Positions 46,414-54,025 of a DNA stretch of 64,000 nt are shown here, piece by piece. The translations under genes and the position numbers were made by a program. Every line of letters starts with the position of its first letter. Within the stretch, counting starts at the first letter, position 1. The DNA comes from Bradyrhizobium barranii subsp. apii (GTDB lineage Bacteria > Pseudomonadota > Alphaproteobacteria > Rhizobiales > Xanthobacteraceae). Below the pieces are notes generated by a model, which saw only the letters and a list, made by a program, of their open reading frames with translations, made no database searches and was not told where the DNA came from. The stretch spans positions 4,338,501-4,402,500 of the forward strand of contig NZ_CP096255.1 in the NCBI RefSeq assembly GCF_011516635.5, in the 5' to 3' direction.

Positions 46414-46435
46414 AGGCGAGTAATGCCGCTCGCCT
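46414..46435. promoter_or_regulatory. Palindrome in the folE / basic protein divergent region
   Basis: AGGCGAG (46414-46420) and CTCGCCT (46429-46435) form a 7-bp dyad with an 8-base centre, in the 90-bp gap between divergent starts. It could be an operator or a leader hairpin of the plus-strand gene. Confidence 0.4.
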
Positions 46436-46459
46436 GGATAATCCGAAAAAGGACTGACA

Positions 46460-46957
46460 ATGAACTTCGAAACCAGCAAAGAGCCCGTCTCCGTCATCAG
46501 CGAAAACGGCGACGCCCTGGTCCCCGGCACGGAAGCACGCGCCGCCGCCGACAAGGAAGCGAAGGCAACCGGCAAGCCGGTGACCATTCGACACGCGGTC
46601 ACCGACAAGGTGCTCGCCACCGTGAAGCCGCCAAAGGCCAAGGTTCTGAAGAAGGCGGCGGCGAAGAAGAACACGAAGCCAGCTAAGAAGGCCACGACAG
46701 CGCCCGCTAAGAAGGCCGCCGCGACCAAGCGCGACAGCGACAAGCCCAGCGGGATGACCGCTGAGCTTGTGAAGCTAGCACTGCGCGCGAGTGGCGTCAC
46801 GCCCGCCCAGCTCAATGAGCATTCCAAGTGGAAGGGCGCGCCGTGGAAGTGGTTCTTCTCCAATCCGAAGAAGACCGGTGTCGCCGATCGCTTTGGCTAC
46901 AAGCTGAAGGTCGAGCGCGATGGTCGCGCAGTGACCTACTTCCTGACCGCGAAGTAA
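46460..46957 (+). CDS. Lysine-rich hypothetical protein with C-terminal winged-helix-like domain
   Basis: The first 55 residues are unassigned, residues 55-95 are Lys/Ala-rich like histone H1 tails (KKAAAKKNTKPAKKATT), and the last 68 residues (MTAELVKLALRASGVTPAQL ... GYKLKVERDGRAVTYFLT) resemble DUF3489-type winged helices. A nucleic-acid-binding role is likely. The ribosome binding site is AAAAAGGAC. It is the only plus-strand gene at this end of the prophage. Confidence 0.7.
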   Translation: MNFETSKEPVSVISENGDALVPGTEARAAADKEAKATGKPVTIRHAVTDKVLATVKPPKAKVLKKAAAKKNTKPAKKATTAPAKKAAATKRDSDKPSGMTAELVKLALRASGVTPAQLNEHSKWKGAPWKWFFSNPKKTGVADRFGYKLKVERDGRAVTYFLTAK

Positions 46958-47398
46958 CAAAACAACTGCATACCGCATGCGCAACGTTGCGACAGGTGCT
47001 GCCGGTGGGGCAACAACGCCATGCCTCGGTGAGCGGACCTCGTGGAGGGGCGCCGCTACTTCGCTGATGGGCCAAGAGGCGACATCGCTCACTTGGTTGT
47101 CGGTTCGAAATCTTTGCCGACTTCCGATAACATTGGCGCTGTTACCTTCTTTCAGGCGCCGCCCGAAGCGATCCGCCAGCCTCACTTCAGCCTCGACGTA
47201 ACACCGAGCAAACACACCAAAGCGCGCGACGCAGCAACATCTCTCGACTGACTTTGTGCACGGTTGCGTGCATAAACTCCGTGATTCACGTTGAAATTTG
47301 GTCACGAGCTAGGTCAGGCCCGTTGATCTTTGTCAATGTCGGCATCAACCGACGGGCCTCCTTATGCAAAGGGGGCGAGACAGGATAGGAGCAAAACG
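46958..47398. other. Intergenic stretch with a dispersed repeat; left junction of host-type block
   Basis: At 47028-47095 it contains the repeat (GAGCGGACCTCGTGGAGGGG ... GATGGGCCAAGAGGCGACAT). Phage-type coding stops at 46957 and host-type genes begin at 47399, so the junction lies here. No att-like duplicate was seen at the other junction. Confidence 0.5.
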
Positions 47399-47791
47399 AT
47401 GAAGCGGATGTTTTTTAGAAATTTTGCAATTGCAACTTCGGCTATCGCCTTTGCAACACTGTTCACCGTTGACTGGTCTGAGCAGCGCGGGATTTCGCTG
47501 TCAGTTGAGAGTGCCCAAGCGAGGCGGCTCTATGTCAACCCGTATCCCTATAGTCACTACATACCCGATCAGTCCGGTCTGCCTTGGTACGCAGTGCGGG
47601 CCTACTACGCTGGCGGCCCCTGGTGTGGTGCCGGCGGCACGACCGGGTACGGCACGGCTGTGGGGGTCTTTGGGCGTGCTTCCTACACCTGCTACGACGG
47701 TTGGGATAGCTATGCGAAGCTCAATGGCATTGGTTGCACGCCCGGCACCTTGATCAAGGGCGGTGACGGAATCATGTACGTCTGCCAGTAA
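47399..47791 (+). CDS. Small secreted hypothetical protein, Bradyrhizobium type
   Basis: The 130-residue protein starts MKRMFFRNFAIATSAIAFAT after AGGAG and has a signal peptide. The mature part has a Tyr/Pro-rich stretch (YVNPYPYSHYIPDQ) and four cysteines, and ends DGIMYVCQ. I have seen such proteins in Bradyrhizobium without a known function. An in-frame ATG at 47338 region is too far from any ribosome binding site. Confidence 0.7.
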   Translation: MKRMFFRNFAIATSAIAFATLFTVDWSEQRGISLSVESAQARRLYVNPYPYSHYIPDQSGLPWYAVRAYYAGGPWCGAGGTTGYGTAVGVFGRASYTCYDGWDSYAKLNGIGCTPGTLIKGGDGIMYVCQ

Positions 47792-48013
47792 GCACGCGGA
47801 CCACAAGGAGAGGCGGCGCAATCGTCGCCTCTTTCAATTCGAAAACGATATCCGACAGCCAGGGTCACGGGCGGACGTTGGGATCGGGGGCCCAACTCGG
47901 TCGGCTCGTCACGCGAAACCGGACCACTGCGCCACGCTCGGCCGGGGCCGCCTATGGGCCGATTGTGTTGCAAAAGTCGAAAGTTGCAGGGCTCAAGATT
48001 TTTCGCGAAAACA

Positions 48014-48870
48014 CTAAGAGTCTGTCCGGAAAGATTGCCTTGGATTGCATAGCTTTCGCATCATGAGTCGGATGGAGGCCAGCTTGAGAAAGGCGAGCGC
48101 CCTGTGATTGAAGCATTCCCAATCTTTGGACAGTCTTCGGCATCGCCCGAGCCAGGCAAAGGTACGCTCGACGATCCAGCGTTTGGGCAAGACGACGAAA
48201 CGGTGAGCCTGATCGGAGCGTTTGACGATTTCGAGGTTCACGCGCTTCAGAGCGCTACGCAGCCCCTTCTGGAAATGTGGCCCTTGATATCCGCCGTCGG
48301 CGTAGAGCTTCAGAAGAAAGGGATAGAGGCCGAACAACGTTGCCATCAGGAGCACGCCGCCGTCGCGATCCTGGATGTCCGCCGCATGCACGATGGCGTG
48401 CATCAAGAGGCCTTGCGTGTCGACGAGAATGTGCCGCTTCTTGCCCTTGATCTTCTTGCCCGCGTCGTAGCCATGGAGATCATGAGGCCCCCTTTTTCAG
48501 CGCTTTTCACGCTCTGGCTATCGATGATGGCGGCGGTGGGAGAAGCCTCGCGCTCGGCCCTTTCGCGACATTCGACATAGAGGGCGTGATGAATTTTATC
48601 GAGCGTGCCGTTCCAGCTCCACAGATCGAAGTAGCCATACAGCGTCGAGCGCGGCGGCAGGTCCTTGGGGATCGCGCGCCACTGGCAACCTGTGCTCAGG
48701 ATGTACATCAGCCCGTTGGCAATCTCGCGCAGGTCCACCGTACGCTTGTTGCCGCCGCGCTTGGCCGGCGGGATGCGAGGCGCGATCAGCGCCCACTCCT
48801 CGTCGGTCAAGTCGCTCGGATAGCGCAGGCGGCTGCGGTCGTAGCGTGCACGGTTCTCGGTAGTCCACAT
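48014..48870 (-). CDS. IS5-family transposase, two frames joined by -1 frameshift
   Basis: Frame A (48870 down to about 48490) gives TDEEWALIAPRIPPAKRGG and AIIDSQSVKSAEKGG (first D). Frame B gives HDLHGYDAGKK, KLYADGGYQGP (second D) and RWIVERTFAWLGRCRRLSKDWE (E). They meet at GAAAAAGGGGG (plus-strand C5T5C at 48488-48498), a usual programmed -1 slippage site in this IS group. The stop codon TAG of frame B lies partly in the flanking TAA duplication. Confidence 0.88.
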
Positions 48871-48953
48871 TGGCGGCGCGTCCCCATCGAATCAGGCCGC
48901 TCACCTTGAATCACAACCGATTCATTCGACTCAACATGTTTTGGAACAGACAC
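48018..48953 (-). mobile_element. IS5-family element (936 bp)
   Basis: The ends GAGTCTGTCCGGAAAG and, read inward, GTGTCTGTTCCAAAAC form imperfect inverted repeats. The flanks are a 3-bp TAA duplication (48015-48017 and 48954-48956). It is nested in the MITE-like remnant 47957-49122. Confidence 0.85.
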
Positions 48954-49229
48954 TAAGCAGCGAGCGATCGCTGATTCGTATGACCTCAATCGCGCTACCG
49001 AAGTCGCCTGTGAATTTTGCGTGAGGCCGTGAGGTCCCTCGCATCTTGTACGCGAAAGTCGCGCCCACGGCCCGCAGAATTTTGGTCATCGGCGAAAATC
49101 GACTTTTGCAACAATATCGGCCAATAACCGACATGCAAAGGGAGGCACGCTGCATGGCCGAGAAGTAGTGCTACCGCGGGCCACGATGTTGGTTTATGCA
49201 CCAAGGCTAGGGGCCCGCCGGCACATCCT

Positions 49230-49493
49230 CTATCGACGCGCTCCGACGCGATTAACGCCGCCATTGGCATTACCGCCGACGTTATGACGGACTGCAGCGC
49301 GCGCAACGGGTCGTGGCCGGAGGCCAACGCCAGCCCGGGCAACGCAACCCACCGGATAGTCGACGTACTGGCAATACACGATCGCGCGGGCCGGTGATGG
49401 AGCAAGTGTGGCCCCTGCAAGTCCCAGAAGTGCGCTGGCAGCGATTCCTGTGACCGTCACTGACTTGATCGAAAGTCGCATCTTAGCCTTCAT
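49230..49493 (-). CDS. Small secreted hypothetical protein
   Basis: The 87-residue protein starts after a strong TAGGAGGACATC. The signal peptide is cleaved near SPARA-IVYC. The mature part has two cysteines (YCQYVDYPVGC) and an Arg/Ala/Val-rich, Asn/Gly-rich tail. It is a recurrent Bradyrhizobium-type secreted peptide of unknown function. Confidence 0.65.
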   Translation of the reverse strand: MKAKMRLSIKSVTVTGIAASALLGLAGATLAPSPARAIVYCQYVDYPVGCVARAGVGLRPRPVARAAVRHNVGGNANGGVNRVGARR

Positions 49494-49753
49494 GATGTCC
49501 TCCTAAGGGTAGCAGAAGCCGCATTCCTACGGCTTACGATAGCGTGTGCCCGGACACATGAGCGACATTGACGTACATCAAGGGTGAACTGGGCTGTACG
49601 TTAACTCCGTCGAACATCCTCCGTGTTCCCTACCGCCCGTCGCCTAGTTTACTGACAGCACCAACCGCGATCTTGATTCAGATCAACCAGCTTCATGATA
49701 CCCGCACCAAAACAAGAGACCGACTGGGCTAGGGCAATTAGTTGGTGCGTGCG
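49494..49753. other. Intergenic region, no gene seen
   Basis: The 260 bp hold the promoter side of the minus-strand secreted protein and the leader of the gene at 49754. No motif stands out. Confidence 0.4.
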
Positions 49754-49997
49754 ATGACGCCGACTTGGTATGTCACCTTCGAGGTTCGTAAACGCGGCAC
49801 GCTGCCGAAGCAGCGGAGCCCTCGGGAAACAAGGACCTTCGCTACGGAAGCAGAGGCCAAGGCATTCGTTCGTGCAAAGCTCGACGAAGGTCTCGTTGTA
49901 TTTGCGGGCACGATCAATCCGCACGTCCCCAAGCAACTCATTACCGTCGTCCCGCATCCAAGCTTGGCTTGTCGATGAACAATGGAACGCTGAGTGA
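49754..49997 (+). pseudogene. Small conserved hypothetical protein with 3' frameshift
   Basis: MTPTWYVTFEVRKRGTLPKQ through FVRAKLDEGLVVFAGTINPH is a short conserved protein that I recall as common in Bradyrhizobium. As read it ends LITVVPHPSLACR* at 49978. With one T fewer near 49942 the frame would read LIPSSRIQAWLVDEQWNAE, ending at 49997, which fits the family better. The loss affects only the last 15 or so residues. Confidence 0.55.
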
Positions 49998-50022
49998 GAT
50001 ACAGGTCCCGACCGGACGCCGA

Positions 50023-50478
50023 TCACCAGGTTCTGAAGCCGAACCAGCCGAACTGCCCTTGTCGTGCCGCCAGAAGCATCTGCGGCTGGACGTTTCGCCT
50101 CGGTCGAGCCACAACATGCAACATCTTGCGTTGTCGCTTGCGATCGACGGTTTCAGGCGGGCGTGTATCCGGCTTCGGCAGCATAGCGAAAGAATTCGCC
50201 ACCGCCGGGCTCAGTGGGACGGTAACGGGCGGTTCGGCCACATCCGATGAAGTTGCGACCTCGGTCGCCTCGGCCACGGGCGCAGCGGCGACGATCACCG
50301 GCGACTGGGTATCGAAGACAATACGCTCGGGCCATTTGCGATCTGAGTGGATAAGTATGGCCGGCCGGTCCGCAGCCGCCTGATCGACGGTCGGGGCCCT
50401 CGGCAGCCAATAATCTGCAACAAAGAGCAGTGCGAGCAACACTGCTCCGACCTTCCAGAAATATGCCGCCAGTGGCAT
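50023..50478 (-). CDS. Single-pass membrane hypothetical protein
   Basis: The start at 50478 (MPLAAYFWKVGAVLLALLFVADYWLP) follows GGAG and gives an N-terminal membrane anchor. The 150-residue protein continues with a low-complexity Ala/Val/Pro region and a basic C-terminus (RKRQRKMLHVVARPRRNVQ). I do not recognise a domain. It probably lies mostly in the periplasm. Confidence 0.6.
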   Translation of the reverse strand: MPLAAYFWKVGAVLLALLFVADYWLPRAPTVDQAAADRPAILIHSDRKWPERIVFDTQSPVIVAAAPVAEATEVATSSDVAEPPVTVPLSPAVANSFAMLPKPDTRPPETVDRKRQRKMLHVVARPRRNVQPQMLLAARQGQFGWFGFRTW

Positions 50479-50608
50479 GCCGGTCGCTCCGGTGCGCCCC
50501 CGAAACATTGACCTGGGCTCGTCCTGCTACGTCGTCTGTTACCTGCTGCAAGATGGCCACAAGCTGCTTGATATAGATCAAGCGCGTTCGATCGCTCGCG
50601 AACGCGCT

Positions 50609-50956
50609 CTAACTGCAGCCGGTAATGCGCGCAACTGCCTTCATGTACTTGAGATGAAGTGCGGCGTCACCTCCGTCTGACGGAGAGTTGCGAGCGGTCA
50701 GGCGGTCCGAATTCAAACAGGTCTCAAGATCGAACCTGATATGCGAGCACCATCCCAGGGCGCTCTTCTCTGCCTCTTCCCTGGAGGGGCCAAACCCCAC
50801 AAAGGTCTGAACGTGCCCGGCCTCGCCGTCGGCCGTCGATACGAGATTGATTTCCGAGATGTAGAAGGACGAACACTGGGCGGCCTGGGGCTCGGCGCGT
50901 GTCCCCTGGATCACCCCGAGAGCGACAATGGTCGTCATGAGGACGGCTCGCTTCAT
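50609..50956 (-). CDS. Small secreted hypothetical protein
   Basis: The start at 50956 follows GGAGGAG and encodes a signal peptide (MKRAVLMTTIVALGVIQGTRA). The mature part of about 95 residues has four cysteines and an EEAEKSALGWCSHIRF helix. The function is unknown. Confidence 0.65.
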   Translation of the reverse strand: MKRAVLMTTIVALGVIQGTRAEPQAAQCSSFYISEINLVSTADGEAGHVQTFVGFGPSREEAEKSALGWCSHIRFDLETCLNSDRLTARNSPSDGGDAALHLKYMKAVARITGCS

Positions 50957-51559
50957 TTTCTCCTCCGACAAACCGAATCCATTGCGGCTATCCATCTGAT
51001 CGCGACAACTTCATTCGGCGTGCGTTGCGCGCTGTGTGCCCCCCCGAACATCGGACCTGGCTGTCCGATCGGGCAAGCCAACCAACGCCAATCGCCGCTC
51101 AGGGACTTGAGATAGATCAAGCTCGGCCCGACGAGGGGACGCAGGTTTCGATAGGGTCTGGTTGCCAAGGTGACAGATAATGAGTGACCGGATCCGCAGT
51201 CCTCTTTGCGTTGGCCTTTGCTCTGGAAATGGGTGGAGCGACCGGCGGCTTAAATTGAAATTTGTTCATGGTCGTTTACCGCTGCGCGAGGTCGGCGGAG
51301 GAATCGATCACAAATTCCGGCCCGCGATCGTCACGCGCCGTTGCGCGTGTACGCGCCATCGGCGGCTAAAAATCTATTCACAGTCCGGAGAGAGTTTTCA
51401 ACGGCTTTGCGAAACGCGGCCGGTTGCCGACATCAGCATCACGCCGATCGACGAAGCGTGATTGCGCCACCCCTGCGCGAGGGGAATGCCAACGCCTAAC
51501 TGTCATTCATGTCAATGGACAGCACGCGCATCGTGCACGCCAGTAAACAAGAGGATACC
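50957..51559. other. Intergenic stretch, nothing recognised
   Basis: Short frames (for example at 51180-51461) lack ribosome binding sites and family resemblance. No hairpins or repeats of note were seen. It holds the promoter of the minus-strand secreted protein and the leader of the gene at 51560. Confidence 0.45.
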
Positions 51560-51772
51560 ATGACCAGCTTCAAAGTTTTGGGCGCAGCGCTCGTTTTTTC
51601 CGCGCTCCTTGCGACGCCCGCCTCGGCATGGGAACCCGCCGCGGCATTAGCCGCGGACCCGACCTTCTCCATCTATTCGGGCATGCGTGGCGACATCAAT
51701 TCGGGCATGCATGCAGTACGGCCACATCGCGGAAATCATACCACCGGCGTCAAGCGCTTTCGATCGCGCTGA
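51560..51772 (+). CDS. Small secreted hypothetical protein
   Basis: The 70-residue protein starts MTSFKVLGAALVFSALLATP after GAGGATACC, with cleavage near ASA-WEP. The mature part contains ADPTFSIYSGMRGDINSGMH, a segment I recall from Bradyrhizobium secreted peptides. The function is unknown. Confidence 0.65.
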   Translation: MTSFKVLGAALVFSALLATPASAWEPAAALAADPTFSIYSGMRGDINSGMHAVRPHRGNHTTGVKRFRSR

Positions 51773-52040
51773 TCGCCCGGATACCAAACCTGCACCAATC
51801 TTGTCCGCTATGCCCGACTGAGCAGACTTTAACGGGAGCCGCCGCCACTTGTGCTCCTTTCAGATCATTCCAATTAGGATGAAAAGAGCGACCTCTGTCA
51901 GGAAAGTGGCACTCATAATGGCGACCGTAAGGAACGCGTCGCCCGCTGGTAGAGGGGTCATAGCATGCCTCGCGCGCTGCGACGACTGGAACCGGTTCTG
52001 GCTCTCTGCCCGCGCCAACACCCTTGCCTATCGCGCTCCG

Positions 52041-52250
52041 TTAATAAACACCACGCCGCACGGCGCGACGCGTATAGCGGTAATCGCGACGGTCGACACG
52101 ACGCGCCGTCACGCGGGCGCGCCGGTACGTGACGGCCTGCGCTTGATCAACGCTTAACTCCACGCCGCGCGGTGTCACCTGCGGCGAGACCGGAATGATC
52201 GCCAACATCACTGCTGCAAACAGCAGTCCGACAATCGAGGAGACTCTCAT
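52041..52250 (-). CDS. Small secreted basic peptide
   Basis: The 69-residue protein has an N-terminal signal or anchor (IVGLLFAAVMLAIIPV), a conserved-looking GVELSVDQAQAV and an Arg/Tyr-rich tail (RRDYRYTRRAVRRG). The ribosome binding site is weak. The layout, with ELSVDQAQA after the signal, resembles LSVESAQA in the protein at 47399, suggesting one loose family. Confidence 0.6.
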   Translation of the reverse strand: MRVSSIVGLLFAAVMLAIIPVSPQVTPRGVELSVDQAQAVTYRRARVTARRVDRRDYRYTRRAVRRGVY

Positions 52251-52629
52251 TGCACCTACTCCCTATTTTCCACCATGGCCGTGTCACCAACAAAAGCTGT
52301 CTGGTCTGTGTGCCTATTTGTTTTGTCGGCCTGAGATCGCCCTATTCCGCCAGGATAGAGCGCGAGAGGCTCCAACTGAGGTCGCCTTAGGGCCTGTTCC
52401 GGCAGAGAGAACGAAGCCGAGTGCATCGTCTCTTTCTGCGGCTCCATATCGGAGCTTGCAGCATTGGGGCACGAAAAGGTTGCGCAGGATGTTCTTTTTT
52501 ATACACCCCGGTTGATTTTCTTGCGGCCAGCCGCCGTTGCTGCGCGGCGAAATAACAGCCATCACGAGCAGGCGCGGCTTCCGGTTTGGGTCAAAACCGG
52601 AAAAGCTCAATGAGAGCAAATGTTTTCCG
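52251..52629. other. Intergenic stretch; right junction of host-type block with dispersed repeat
   Basis: At 52560-52655 there is a repeat copy (TTTGGGTCAAAACCGGAAAA ... CCCGAAAGCGGACATCGCC) that runs into the 3' end of the small phage gene at 52630. No host gene is seen after 52250. Confidence 0.5.
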
Positions 52630-52782
52630 CTATTCCCCGAAAGCGGACATCGCCACGTAGACTAGGAAAGCCACGCTTCGGCGGGGATTTATTGTCTCTT
52701 GCCTCTTCCGCGCGCGATAAGCCCAGCGCTGCCTGCGCAGCTTATTCTTGCGGCGCGTGCTTCCGTTTTTGTTTTTGCTCAT
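52630..52782 (-). CDS. Small basic phage protein
   Basis: The start at 52782 (MSKNKNGSTRRKNKLRRQRW) overlaps the stop of the QueD-like gene as ATGA. The first 28 residues are strongly basic; the last 20 or so (RRSVAFLVYVAMSAFGE) are read from the junction repeat, so the native C-terminus may be lost at the host-type block. Confidence 0.55.
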   Translation of the reverse strand: MSKNKNGSTRRKNKLRRQRWAYRARKRQETINPRRSVAFLVYVAMSAFGE

Positions 52783-53129
52783 GCGGGTGCGACCCCGACC
52801 TGCGCCCCGCACTCGTTGTCTTCCGAGACGATGATCGTCACGCACCGCCGATAGTGCTCGACCAGCCCCCTGCCGAGTTCACGGGCCAGCATCTCGCACG
52901 AATGCGCGCCGAAATTTCCATCGACGCTGAAGCCCTCGAAGATGAGGCGTGAGCGATCGAGCAGATCGTGAAACTCGACCTCGCGATTGTCGTGAGCGAC
53001 CTGCATGCGCACCTCGACGTGGAAGAGATGGCGATGCCGGTCAGCGAGATACGATCGCCCGGCGGGTGCGCCTGCCCAGCGATGGAAGCCCGCGGAGGTA
53101 AACCGGACAAAGATCGTGGCATCGCTCAT
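52779..53129 (-). CDS. Divergent QueD-like (T-fold) protein next to DpdA
   Basis: The 116-residue protein aligns along its length with QueD. The three zinc histidines are kept: H16 (GFHRW) and H32/H34 (RHRHLFHVEV). EVEFHDL matches the IIDFAEL region, SCEMLAREL the PTSEVLAKWI helix, and VSEDNECGAQV the KET strand, with E103. The catalytic Cys before HxH and the Asp-His pair are missing. It overlaps dpdA by 4 bp (ATGA). A new role on a pterin or deazaguanine substrate is inferred; CDG decarboxylation (DpdL-like) is one possibility. Confidence 0.7.
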   Translation of the reverse strand: MSDATIFVRFTSAGFHRWAGAPAGRSYLADRHRHLFHVEVRMQVAHDNREVEFHDLLDRSRLIFEGFSVDGNFGAHSCEMLARELGRGLVEHYRRCVTIIVSEDNECGAQVGVAPA

Positions 53130-54025
53130 GTAAGTGCTCCTGTCGGGTCAGCGCCGACCGCCTGCCGTGCTTCCTCGACGATCTGCTTCATTGTGCGCGT
53201 GACGAAATGCGCTTCATAGCCGCACATGGTGCGAGCTGCCTCGTGGCCCATGGGCGCGCTGATAGGTTCGCTCGGCTGATAGTTGAAGCCAGAGCCGACA
53301 TGCCAGCATCGCTTGTTGGCGACCGTGGCGAAGTGCCGTCCCCAGCGAACAGCGGCGAGCCATGTGGAGCTGTCGCACGAGTTGAGCGGCCATGCCGTGG
53401 TGAGTTCCGACGCGGTGAGGCCCAGGGCGTGTATCCAGAGCTTGGGATATTTGCGCCGCCGCTCCCAGGCGGTGGCGATCAAGCGCCGCCGGGTCTCCAT
53501 GTCTGCCTGCACGACGTTGCCGAAGCAGATGCGATCGTACCGCTCGGCGAGATAGTCGAAGTAATCCCATCCATCGTTGAAGGGGTGATAGACCGGGATC
53601 GGGCGCAGGCCCATCTCTTCGAGCTTGGTGCGGGTGCGGATTTTGTTGTCGCGCCCGCCCTGGTCGATCTCGATATAGCCCCAGACCCGATCGCCGATGC
53701 GGCGAGCAATCGCGACGTACCGGTCGAATAGGTCCGTGAAGTCGTCGATGTCATCCGGGGCAAGCGACAAGGCGCGGTCCATCGACATGCGGTGCGCGTG
53801 CGCATGCCGGGTCGCCAGATTGTAGACGCCGCTGTCTATGAAAACGTCGGCACCGGCCGCGATGAACATGTCGAGCATGTCGAAATGCTCGTCGGTGTGG
53901 ATCTCATTGACGGCGACCAGCAGGTGCCTGTTGACGGTGTAGGCATGGGCGAGCGTCTTGGGCTCGCTGGCGATGAAGTAGATGGGCCACGCCTCGGGGT
54001 CCCAATTGCCGCCGGTCCTACTCAT
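53126..54025 (-). CDS. dpdA: DpdA-like DNA 7-deazaguanine transglycosylase
   Basis: The 299-residue protein is a TGT-superfamily TIM barrel of the compact phage type. It has VFIDSGVYNL (D64, candidate catalytic Asp), WGYIEIDQGG, IPVYHPFNDGWDYFDYL, RICFGNVVQAD, WIHALGLTAS and SCDSSTWL (D218). These match the order of motifs in phage DpdA proteins, which exchange guanine in DNA for a 7-deazaguanine base after replication. The start at 54025 overlaps the ParB-like gene by 8 bp. The precursor genes folE, queD and queE are in segment A. Confidence 0.85.
   Translation of the reverse strand: MSRTGGNWDPEAWPIYFIASEPKTLAHAYTVNRHLLVAVNEIHTDEHFDMLDMFIAAGADVFIDSGVYNLATRHAHAHRMSMDRALSLAPDDIDDFTDLFDRYVAIARRIGDRVWGYIEIDQGGRDNKIRTRTKLEEMGLRPIPVYHPFNDGWDYFDYLAERYDRICFGNVVQADMETRRRLIATAWERRRKYPKLWIHALGLTASELTTAWPLNSCDSSTWLAAVRWGRHFATVANKRCWHVGSGFNYQPSEPISAPMGHEAARTMCGYEAHFVTRTMKQIVEEARQAVGADPTGALT

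Larger units (their letters stand above)
34867..46957 (-). mobile_element. Prophage segment A: head, tail sheath, packaging and 7-deazaguanine genes
   Basis: Thirteen minus-strand genes run in phage order from folE through the terminase, head and connector genes to the tail sheath. Most junctions overlap (ATGA, TGATG) or lie within a few bases. The segment stops at an IS701-family end, so tail tube, tape measure, baseplate and lysis genes are absent. A plus-strand gene at 46460 closes the segment on the right. Confidence 0.85.
47957..49122. mobile_element. MITE-like remnant with 24-bp inverted repeats, carrying the IS5 element
   Basis: GGCCGATTGTGTTGCAAAAG... (47957-47980) and the complement of 49099-49122 agree at 22 of 24 positions. 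Without the inner IS5 element, the unit is about 227 bp and has no coding capacity. It looks like a deletion derivative of a larger IS that kept both ends. Confidence 0.65.

Noticed and set aside
44578..54025. A QueC gene completing the preQ0 pathway
   Set aside because: No protein in the window has the SGGxDS PP-loop and C-terminal zinc cysteines of QueC.
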